7,355 nt of DNA from an uncultured Victivallales bacterium (GTDB taxonomy: Bacteria; Verrucomicrobiota; Lentisphaeria; Oligosphaerales; JAFGRS01): contig CAILKC010000934.1 in NCBI GenBank assembly GCA_903834675.1, positions 1 through 7,355 on the forward strand, given 5' to 3'. Under the pieces are notes generated by a model. That model was not told where the DNA came from and made no database searches. It was given only the letters and a program-made list of their open reading frames with translations. Of the stretch, positions 1 to 6,065 are shown piece after piece; the stretch's first letter is position 1; each line of letters opens with the position of its first letter. The position numbers and the translations under genes are program-made.

Positions 1-67
1 CACCCACTTCGCAGGACGCGCCGTTCCCGTGCAGGTCTGCCTGCTCCCCGGCGCCCCGGAGCTGTGA
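1..67 (+). CDS. Possible 3' end of an upstream gene (partial)
   Basis: Reading from position 2, the frame is open from the window edge to a TGA at 65-67 and encodes about 21 residues ending in VCLLPGAPEL. Most third positions are G or C, as expected for coding DNA here. The fragment is too short to identify a family. A neighbouring frame stays open longer, to a TGA at about 160, but reads as an Arg/Pro-rich shadow. The plus-strand choice is therefore tentative, and the stretch could also be non-coding or part of a minus-strand gene. Confidence 0.3.
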   Translation, partial: THFAGRAVPVQVCLLPGAPEL

Positions 68-74
68 CAGGAGC

Positions 75-99
75 CGCCGGACCCGCGAAACGACCGGCG
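75..99 (+). terminator. Weak GC hairpin after the possible upstream gene
   Basis: CGCCGG (75-80) can pair with CCGGCG (94-99) across a 13-base loop, starting 8 bases after the TGA at 65-67. There is no real T-tract after it, only TTCAACTT. It could be a weak terminator for the left-edge gene, but a six-pair GC stem is common by chance in DNA of this composition. Confidence 0.18.
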
Positions 100-143
100 T
101 TCAACTTGCGAGTCCCCGTGCGTAACTTCCTGAGGTCTGGATA

Positions 144-159
144 CCGACCCCGACCCCGA
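144..159. repeat. Imperfect tandem hexamer CCGACC
   Basis: CCGACC occurs twice in a row and is followed by a partial third unit, CCGA. It lies in the non-coding stretch before the metallophosphoesterase gene. It is low-complexity DNA with no function I can assign. Confidence 0.5.
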
Positions 160-208
160 TGAGAAGCGGGCGCAGACCGCAAGTCTCATTCTGGTATGTC
201 CGGCCCCA

Positions 209-229
209 CCCTGAACCCTGAACCCTGAA
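209..229. repeat. Three perfect tandem copies of CCCTGAA
   Basis: The heptamer CCCTGAA is repeated three times without mismatch and followed by TCC. It lies about 75 bases upstream of the metallophosphoesterase start, in the 68-302 intergenic region. Short tandem repeats of this kind can be dispersed intergenic microsatellites. Whether this one recurs in the genome cannot be judged from this window. Confidence 0.75.
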
Positions 230-246
230 TCCACGGAACTGACCTT

Positions 247-280
247 CTCCCACGGCGGAGAGCGGTCGTTGCCGTGGGGG
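247..280 (+). promoter_or_regulatory. Leader stem-loop upstream of the metallophosphoesterase gene
   Basis: CTCCCACGGC (247-256) faces GCCGTGGGGG (271-280). This gives ten consecutive pairs, nine Watson-Crick and one U·G, around a 14-base loop. It ends 22 bases before the ATG at 303, so it would sit in the 5' leader if transcription starts upstream. No T-tract follows, so it does not look like an intrinsic terminator. It may affect translation or mRNA stability. I found no convincing promoter upstream of it. Confidence 0.45.
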
Positions 281-302
281 CGGGTAAGGCTATGTTCTGC
301 GC

Positions 303-1400
303 ATGTTTCATTCCATGCTCCTGTTTGGCTGGACCCTGATGCACGTCTACGCTTTCGGGCGGGCGGCGACGATTCCGGCGCTGACCCGGCGGGTACCCCG
401 AAGGGTTCTGTTTGCGGTCGGACTTGTTCTCTGGGCGAGCTTTCTACTGCTGCGCTGGGCCGAACGCGCCCCGGGCGGCCTGCCGACGCGGCTGCTGGAA
501 CTCGCCCTGATGGACTGGCTGGCTGCTCTCTTCCTGGTGTGTACGGCCTTGCTGGCGGCCGACCTGGTCACCGGCTTTGGGTACCTCTGGCCGAAGCAGG
601 CCGCTGCCGTGCGCGGCTGGGCTCTCGTGGTCGGCGGCGGCTTGTCCTTGGTTGCCATGGCGCAGGGTCTGCGCCCCCCTGTCGTGGAGCGCTACGAGGT
701 ACGCCTGCCCGGTCTGCCGGCGGAGCGGGATGGGACCGTGGTGGTCGCCATGGGTGACCTGCACCTGGGCAGTCAACTCGGCGAACGCTGGCTGCGGGCG
801 CGGGTCGAGCAAGTCAAGGCGGAATCCCCCGACCTGGTGGTGTTGCTCGGTGATGTGGTGGAGGGCCATGGCGAGCCCCAGGGCGATCTTCTGTCTGCTC
901 TCCGCGGCCTCTCGGCGCCGCTGGGGCTGTGGGCAGTCGCGGGCAACCACGAAGCGCACGGCGGTGACGACACGGCAGCACGCCTGCTCGAGGCGGCCGG
1001 CTTTCAGCTTCTCGACGACCGCTGGGCGGAGGTCTGCCCCGGTCTGGTGGTGGCGGGGGTGAGTGCCAGCCACGCCTGGGGACGCCCCGAGGAGAACCGC
1101 GCCGCGGTGGCGCAGGCTCTCGCCGGGCGACCGCCGGGCGCGGTCCTCCTGCTCTCACACCTGCCCCGAAACACGGCGGAGGCCGCGGCCGCAGGCGTCG
1201 GACTCATGCTCTGCGGCCACACCCACGGCGGCCAGATCTGGCCGTTCGGCTATCTCGTGCGCTGGTCAAATCCGCTACTGGCAGGACGATACGATATCGG
1301 CAACCTGGCCGTCATCATCAGCCGCGGCGCCGGAACCTGGGGCCCACGCATGCGCCTCTGGCAGCGGGGCGAAATCCTGCGCGTCACCCTCCGTCGGTAG
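303..1400 (+). CDS. Membrane-anchored metallophosphoesterase (YkuE/COG1408-like)
   Basis: Encodes 365 residues. The first ~125 are hydrophobic, with probable membrane segments near 34-51, 69-90 and 105-121 and perhaps a weaker one at 3-19. A calcineurin-type phosphoesterase domain follows. All the expected motifs are visible: GDLH (D152, H154), GD (D184), GNHE (N215, H216), a His in SHLP (H286) and GHTHGG (H306, H308). These are the usual ligands of a two-metal centre. Such proteins hydrolyse phosphoesters. The natural substrate of this subgroup is poorly defined; some relatives are linked to phospholipid or cell-envelope metabolism. The catalytic domain could lie on either membrane face. The start at ATG 303 is favoured because an in-frame TAA lies at 285-287; only ATG 315 is an alternative. 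The ribosome-binding signal is weak (AAGG at 286-289, 13 bases away). The gene converges on the giant gene and has no visible operon partner. Family assignment is secure; substrate is unknown. Confidence 0.93.
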   Translation: MFHSMLLFGWTLMHVYAFGRAATIPALTRRVPRRVLFAVGLVLWASFLLLRWAERAPGGLPTRLLELALMDWLAALFLVCTALLAADLVTGFGYLWPKQAAAVRGWALVVGGGLSLVAMAQGLRPPVVERYEVRLPGLPAERDGTVVVAMGDLHLGSQLGERWLRARVEQVKAESPDLVVLLGDVVEGHGEPQGDLLSALRGLSAPLGLWAVAGNHEAHGGDDTAARLLEAAGFQLLDDRWAEVCPGLVVAGVSASHAWGRPEENRAAVAQALAGRPPGAVLLLSHLPRNTAEAAAAGVGLMLCGHTHGGQIWPFGYLVRWSNPLLAGRYDIGNLAVIISRGAGTWGPRMRLWQRGEILRVTLRR

Positions 1401-1454
1401 CCGTATCACCCGTTACAGCGGAAGTCCCGCCCTCCGGCATGACGCCCCGCCGAC

Positions 1455-1475
1455 CTCCACGCCCTGCGGGCGGAG
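1455..1475. terminator. Possible bidirectional terminator between convergent genes
   Basis: CTCC (1455-1458) pairs with GGAG (1472-1475) and GCCC (1461-1464) with GGGC (1468-1471). A two-base AC bulge separates the two helices and the loop is TGC. The hairpin sits in the 99-base gap between the stop codons at 1400 and 1500, where a shared terminator is expected. There is no clear T-tract on either strand, so a Rho-dependent or other ending is equally possible. Confidence 0.25.
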
Positions 1476-1499
1476 CGGAGGGGCCGGGCTGGCGTCTCT

Positions 1500-4400
1500 T
1501 CACGGGGCGAAGAGTTCCACCTCGCGCACCCAGAGCAGGCCCGGCCGTGAGGCGGGACCCTTTCCCGCCGGTTGCAGCAGGCGGACCCGGTCTGTGGTCT
1601 GCGGCTGGTCGAGCTTCAGTTCACTCTGCGGTACGGGGCGCTGGGAGGTGAGCGTGGCCACCGTCTTCCAGTCCTGGCCCTGGGGGACCTGGAGCCGGAT
1701 TTCCTGCGAGGTTCGCGGCACTCTATCATCCAGAGACCAATAGAGGCTGGCGCGGCCCAGGGTCACGGGCGCCGGGAACTTCAGCTCGATCCAATGCTCT
1801 TTGCCGTCATCCGCGGAAGCCCAGGCCTCCTTGGTCCAGTGCAAGCCCTCGCCTTGGATGATGCCGTCATTGACCGGGCCAGGCCCGTAACCATTGAAAC
1901 TGCTGTCCACACTGGCTTGCGCCTGGCGGGCAAGATTGCCCTTGCGGCGGGCGTCTTCCAGCAGTGCCACATCGTCAAACCAGACCTTGCCGCTGCGGTT
2001 GCGCAGGAGCAGGTTGACGGAGAGGCCGCGGACGGGCTTGGCCGGCTCGATATAGAGCTCGCCGAGTTGCCAGTCGGTGGTTCCGGTCTTGAAGTCGAAC
2101 GTCTGGCCGTAGAGTTTCGTGCCATCCGTGTAGTAGAGGTCGACATAGAGCGAGTAATCCTTGCTGGGCTGGCCTTCGACGTTTTCCGCTTTCGAGGAAG
2201 CTTGTACCAAGATCGGGCCTGGCACTTGCTGATTCAGGACGACGCTTTGGTAGGCCTGGCTATCGGTCCGGCCGGGGTTCTCCAAGCGCAGCGCGTTCTT
2301 GCCGCTGCGGGCAACTGCGGTATCCACCCCCGACGGGGGCTTGAGGCTCGCCCAGGGCGTCGCGCCCGTTTCGAAGCCGCCGTTCTTGAGCAGGTTAGCG
2401 GCCGGCGGGATGTAGAGGATCACCTGCCGGGCCTGGGCGCTGTCTCCGCCGGAGGTAGCCAGCACGGCTAACTCCAGTGGTCCGGCGACGGCCGGTCCCG
2501 TGGGCGTAACCACAGCTTCGGTAAGGACCATGGCTCCCGCCGACACCGGCTGCGGTGCGGGCGCCGTCACCTGCCAGCCCTCGGGCGCGACCACCTGGAA
2601 GCTGACCGTAGCCGGCAGCAGGTGATTGTTGCGGACGCTGAGCCCCAGTCGCGCGGCAGCGGTTTCGGGGTTCATGCCCCGGTTCGTGAGGGTCAGTTCC
2701 AGCGGCGCCAGGACGGTGATGCGGTGGGAGGTGCTGATCGTGGCTTCCTCTCCCGGCTTACCCACGTGCAAGCGGCCGTTAACGGCAAAGCTCTCGCCGG
2801 GCTTGGCGTTCCGGGGCAGGCTGAGCGTCGCGCCGCTGGCGGTAGCGCTGAGGGCGACCTCCGCGGAAAGGAGCTCAGTGCGTACTGGCACGCCGGGCGT
2901 CGCGGGCGCGGCGAAGGCCAGAGCGACGGGGTCTCCGGGGGCCGCCGCGGTGGGGCCGACGATGGCCGGAGCGGCGAGGCCATAGCTCGCCATCACGACC
3001 TGAGCCAGATGGCCGTCGAGAGTCTCCAGATCACGCAGCACGCGCCGACAGCCCTTTTCCGCCTTCTCCGCGGCGATCATCGTGCGCAACTGCCCACTGG
3101 CGCGGCAGATGGCCGCCAGCTCCCGGCGCGCTGGGTCCCCCGCCAACTGCGCCGTGATGGGCCGCAGCGCGACCAGCGCCGCCCGCATCTTGCCCACCTC
3201 CGCCTCGATCCGCGGGGCCAGCGCCGGGGGCTGCGGCTCGTACCATTGCCCGAACTCGGGATCGATGACGTACTCGGTCCGGTTTGCGTCAGAGAGAGAA
3301 ACCCTGGCGAGGCGCAGACTACCGGTGGCCTTGCCAAGCAGCACTGGCGTGAGTTCAAGGCTGCGCAAGGCCTGCTCGGAACGGATCTCAAACTCGACAT
3401 CCTTGAAGTCGTAGGTGCCACCGGGCAGGTCGAATTCCAGCTTCTGGTAGTGGGTGTAACTCGGGGTTACCCAGGCCAGGTTGCAGCGGACGAGAGCGGA
3501 CTTCTCCGCGAGGTTATCTGCCGCGATGCGCACCACGAGTTTGAGGGGGGTCGGGGCGGACTGGAAGAGCATCGCCCACTGGTGCATGCTGCCGCCGGGT
3601 TTGAAGGCCAGGCAGACCCGTTCGCCGAGCGTGGCGCGCTCGTAGGTCGGACCAGCCGGACGCCAATGCACGGCGATGGCCGGCTTGGCCGCGTCTACCT
3701 GCCGCTGCACGACGCCGCGGTCCAGCGCCTCGAGGCTCTGCGCCAGGCGCCACTGGGCCGCGGTGGTCGCGCTGGCCAACTGGATTGCCAGCACGCCATC
3801 GGCGGGCGCCTCCAGATCCAAGCTCAGAGTGCCGCCCTGGGCGCGCGCCTCCAGGGAGCGACCCGAGACCAGATCCTGCGCCTTGGTGAGGTTCGGATCG
3901 AGCCCGAGCCGCTTGGCATCGACGGTGATCGTGGTCTGCTGCGGCCGACTGTCCTCGTTGAGCACCGTCAGCCAGACGATGCCGAGTGGGTCGGGACCGA
4001 AGCGCTCGATGTAGACCCTGGGGTTCGAGCTGCGCGCGTCGGTGATCGGCTCCCAGCCTGCCATGGCCAGGTTGCGACAGAGGGGCTCATACTGGCGGAA
4101 CAGGTCGCGGTCGCGCTCGTAGTAGCGCGGGTGGTTCCAGTACTGCCCGCCCGGCCCCAGGCCGCTCGGCGGCCAGTCAAAGAAGCCGGGGTATACGCCA
4201 TAAGCCAGGCAGCGCTTCATGAACAGCTCCATCTCCGGCCGACCGATGCGCTGCTCGTAGTTGCCCTTGAGCAGCGTCAGGAAGGGCTTGTGGTAGATGA
4301 CCGTGCGGATGTAGTTGAACTCCGCGCGAGAGATGATCAGCCCTGTTTCGGCGCCGAGGATATCCAGCCAGGGGACGACGTAGAAGCTGTCGCCCAGGCC

Positions 4401-5840
4401 GCCGTTCATCATCGTGATCTGGCCTAGGGGCCGCAGCCGTTCCGCCGTGCCTCGGGCGAACTCCACCGACGAGTAGAAGTTGTTGATGAAGGGTTTGCCG
4501 TTGACCGGGTCCCAGAGCACGGGCGCGGCGTGCGTCTTGAAGTGTTCGGGGTCGTAATTCAGCCCCGAGGTCAGGCCGTCGTAGTAGAATCCGTCCAGCC
4601 CGCCGCCGTTCTTCTTCTTCGCCTCCTGCTCGGTACGAGTGGCGGTGTTCTGGATGAGGAAATTGCCCCAGGGCAGGTCGGGGTCGAGGTTGAACTGGGC
4701 AATGAGGTGGGCGTAGACCGCCCACTTCTCGACCGCCAGCGTGCCGTCCGGCCGGCGTGTGCCGACCTGCTCGTAGAGGTTGTCCAGCTTGGTAATGTCC
4801 TTGAAGGACTTGTTGATGGCCGCGATCTGGTCGGCCAGCGGCGGCAGCGGGTCTTTCTCAGGGTCGTAGGGTGGCGGCAGGGTGCCCCACATTCCGGCGT
4901 GAGTGTAGTAGATGGTCGAGAGCACATCGATCTTGTCGTCATAACCGACTTCCGGGGCGCCCTCCTGCAAGGCGAACCAGAACTCGTTGGCATTGTCGAT
5001 CTCCGACAGCCGGTTGAAGGCCATCCACTGCCCCTGCTGGCGGATCCAGACCTTGAACAGCTCCGGGTAAAGCGCGTAGTAGGTCGCCAGCGCGCTGCGC
5101 ATGCCCCAGGCGGGGTCGCACTCATACAGGTCAAAGGCGAAGCTGACCGCGTTCGGCCTGGCGCTCGCGGAGGTGAGGGCGAAGTCATAGGTCAGGTCAA
5201 GGCGCTTGGCAGGGCCGTCGTAGGCGGTGCGGAAGATGCAGGGCTGGTCCAGCGGCGCGGCCAGGACCAGTCCCGCGGGTCCGGTCAGCACCGTACAGAA
5301 GTTACGGTTGCAGTAGCCCATGCGCAGGGCCGGCTTGTCCTTCCACTCGGGCAGGTCCGCATAGGCTCGCAGGGGCACCACATTCTCGTAGAGCTTGTCT
5401 GCCACGATGGGGCTGGCGCTCTGCATGTCGGAGTACCACTTCCAGCCCGTTGCGTCCAGCGGAAAACTGAAGCGCAGCAGCAGGCCTCGGGCCGGCACGT
5501 CCTCGCCCTGCAGGTCGACGGCGAAACGCAGGGCGCCATCCTTGACGACGAGCTTCAGCACGCCGGTGGTGCGCGTGCCGGGGAAGGCCAGGTTCAGCCC
5601 GGTCGCCAGCGCCCCACCGGTGACCGTGGCGGGGACGTACTTGCCTGTCGCTACCTCGCAGAGGCTCAGCAGCGGCCCGGGCGTGACCAACAACTGCGCC
5701 TGCCCGGCCTTGATGCCGGTAACCCACAGTCGCTCATCCAGTTGCAGGGTCAGGCTGCTGGCGGCCACGTCGGCGGCTGGCGCGGATCGCGGCAGCAGGC
5801 AGGAGAACAGCAGGACCGTCAGGATGAGAAACCGGCGCAT
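1500..5840 (-). CDS. Giant secreted glycosidase-like protein with CBM4_9-like and F5/8 modules
   Basis: Encodes 1446 residues from the ATG at 5840. That start has a strong GGAGG at 5847-5851, six bases away, and gives an immediate signal peptide (MRRFLILTVLLFSC, then APAA; cleavage near 22-23). The frame is open to an ATG at 5891, but that would bury the signal peptide behind 17 residues. Approximate layout: beta domain 24-260; TIM-barrel-like region 265-600 with DGFYYDGL at 416-423, WLDILGAETG around D493/E498, and FFDW at 553-556; beta domain to 690; jelly-roll-like domain 705-860; helix-rich segment 872-955; NEW3-like domain about 1055-1145 (APEGWQV at 1085-1091); CBM4_9-like module 1149-1297 (NGGFE near the start, WFDDV at 1287-1291); F5/8 discoidin module 1302-1446. 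The end modules normally bind carbohydrates, so an extracellular or surface glycan-degrading role is inferred. D421, D493, E498 and D555 are only candidate catalytic residues. I cannot name the glycoside hydrolase family, and a non-catalytic binding role is not excluded. The oxidoreductase lies upstream on the same strand. Confidence 0.88.
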   Translation of the reverse strand: MRRFLILTVLLFSCLLPRSAPAADVAASSLTLQLDERLWVTGIKAGQAQLLVTPGPLLSLCEVATGKYVPATVTGGALATGLNLAFPGTRTTGVLKLVVKDGALRFAVDLQGEDVPARGLLLRFSFPLDATGWKWYSDMQSASPIVADKLYENVVPLRAYADLPEWKDKPALRMGYCNRNFCTVLTGPAGLVLAAPLDQPCIFRTAYDGPAKRLDLTYDFALTSASARPNAVSFAFDLYECDPAWGMRSALATYYALYPELFKVWIRQQGQWMAFNRLSEIDNANEFWFALQEGAPEVGYDDKIDVLSTIYYTHAGMWGTLPPPYDPEKDPLPPLADQIAAINKSFKDITKLDNLYEQVGTRRPDGTLAVEKWAVYAHLIAQFNLDPDLPWGNFLIQNTATRTEQEAKKKNGGGLDGFYYDGLTSGLNYDPEHFKTHAAPVLWDPVNGKPFINNFYSSVEFARGTAERLRPLGQITMMNGGLGDSFYVVPWLDILGAETGLIISRAEFNYIRTVIYHKPFLTLLKGNYEQRIGRPEMELFMKRCLAYGVYPGFFDWPPSGLGPGGQYWNHPRYYERDRDLFRQYEPLCRNLAMAGWEPITDARSSNPRVYIERFGPDPLGIVWLTVLNEDSRPQQTTITVDAKRLGLDPNLTKAQDLVSGRSLEARAQGGTLSLDLEAPADGVLAIQLASATTAAQWRLAQSLEALDRGVVQRQVDAAKPAIAVHWRPAGPTYERATLGERVCLAFKPGGSMHQWAMLFQSAPTPLKLVVRIAADNLAEKSALVRCNLAWVTPSYTHYQKLEFDLPGGTYDFKDVEFEIRSEQALRSLELTPVLLGKATGSLRLARVSLSDANRTEYVIDPEFGQWYEPQPPALAPRIEAEVGKMRAALVALRPITAQLAGDPARRELAAICRASGQLRTMIAAEKAEKGCRRVLRDLETLDGHLAQVVMASYGLAAPAIVGPTAAAPGDPVALAFAAPATPGVPVRTELLSAEVALSATASGATLSLPRNAKPGESFAVNGRLHVGKPGEEATISTSHRITVLAPLELTLTNRGMNPETAAARLGLSVRNNHLLPATVSFQVVAPEGWQVTAPAPQPVSAGAMVLTEAVVTPTGPAVAGPLELAVLATSGGDSAQARQVILYIPPAANLLKNGGFETGATPWASLKPPSGVDTAVARSGKNALRLENPGRTDSQAYQSVVLNQQVPGPILVQASSKAENVEGQPSKDYSLYVDLYYTDGTKLYGQTFDFKTGTTDWQLGELYIEPAKPVRGLSVNLLLRNRSGKVWFDDVALLEDARRKGNLARQAQASVDSSFNGYGPGPVNDGIIQGEGLHWTKEAWASADDGKEHWIELKFPAPVTLGRASLYWSLDDRVPRTSQEIRLQVPQGQDWKTVATLTSQRPVPQSELKLDQPQTTDRVRLLQPAGKGPASRPGLLWVREVELFAP

Positions 5841-5846
5841 CGCGCA

Positions 5847-5851
5847 CCTCC
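5847..5851 (-). promoter_or_regulatory. Ribosome-binding site deciding the start of the giant gene
   Basis: On the minus strand GGAGG (within GGAGGTG) lies six bases before the ATG at 5840. It selects this start over the upstream in-frame ATG at 5891, which lies inside the intergenic inverted repeats. Confidence 0.8.
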
Positions 5852-5876
5852 AGGTTTGCAGAACAGGCCGTTGCAG
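5851..5876. repeat. Direct repeat next to the giant gene's ribosome-binding site
   Basis: On the plus strand CAGG-T-TTGCAG (5851-5861) is followed by CAGG-CCG-TTGCAG (5864-5876). The two TTGCAG cores are 15 bases apart. Lying just upstream of the Shine-Dalgarno sequence, the pair could be a regulator site. No palindrome or known operator is recognised, and it may be chance. Confidence 0.35.
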
Positions 5877-5885
5877 GCGTCTTGG

Positions 5886-5925
5886 CTCCATTCCGGTCCG
5901 GGCGTCACGCCCCGGACCGCTGGAG
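5886..5925. repeat. Long imperfect inverted repeat upstream of the giant gene
   Basis: CGGTCCGGGCG (5894-5904) pairs with CGCCCCGGACCG (5908-5919), giving eleven pairs with one bulged base and a TCA loop. It is extended by CTCCA (5886-5890) facing TGGAG (5921-5925) across a small internal loop. This is the most stable hairpin in the window by eye. It lies downstream of the oxidoreductase stop and about 50 bases before the giant gene's start. It could be a transcription terminator or attenuator without a T-tract, a processing site, or one arm of a repeat element. Confidence 0.6.
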
Positions 5926-5998
5926 GGCGGCGCTGTGTCGCCGCCGCGGCGCCCGCGCAGGGGCGCCCTCCAACGACCTCCGTCCGCTCAGGCGGGCG
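5921..5998. repeat. Cluster of overlapping inverted repeats in the intergenic region
   Basis: An outer stem TGGAGGGCG (5921-5929) / CGCCCTCCA (5964-5972) encloses two smaller stems: GGCGGCG (5926-5932) / CGCCGCC (5939-5945) and GGCGCCC (5948-5954) / GGGCGCC (5961-5967). Another hairpin follows: CGTCCGC (5981-5987) / GCGGGCG (5992-5998) with loop TCAG and one U·G pair. Some stems share bases, so they are mutually exclusive. The density suggests a repeat element or regulatory RNA. Nothing coding is seen here. Confidence 0.5.
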
Positions 5999-6065
5999 AA
6001 GGCCGGAACGAGGCAGATGCCGCGCCACCGTAACCGAAACGTCGCCCAACACGCGCCGCCCGCCC

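Noticed and set aside
106..145. TTGCGA and GATACC considered as a promoter for the metallophosphoesterase gene.
   Set aside because: The spacing is wrong and the -10 match is only three of six, so no promoter could be supported.
269..757. A 162-residue frame overlapping the start of the metallophosphoesterase gene.
   Set aside because: Its translation is Arg/Gly/Pro-rich and featureless, while the overlapping frame has membrane segments and the full phosphoesterase motif set.
1572..2471. A 299-residue plus-strand open frame opposite the C-terminal modules of the giant protein.
   Set aside because: It overlaps sequence that clearly encodes CBM4_9-like and F5/8 modules on the minus strand, and its own translation shows no family motif.
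2622..4427. A 601-residue plus-strand open frame antisense to the giant gene.
   Set aside because: It lies wholly inside the giant gene, has no recognisable domain, and is explained by high third-position GC, which removes stop codons on the other strand.
5841..5891. A 17-residue N-terminal extension of the giant protein from the ATG at 5891.
   Set aside because: It would place a charged stretch before the signal peptide and ignore the strong GGAGG at 5847-5851. The upstream ATG lies next to the intergenic inverted repeat.
5819..6052. A 77-residue minus-strand frame across the gap between the oxidoreductase and giant genes.
   Set aside because: It runs through the inverted-repeat cluster and into the giant gene's signal peptide in another frame. 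No ribosome-binding site or domain supports it.
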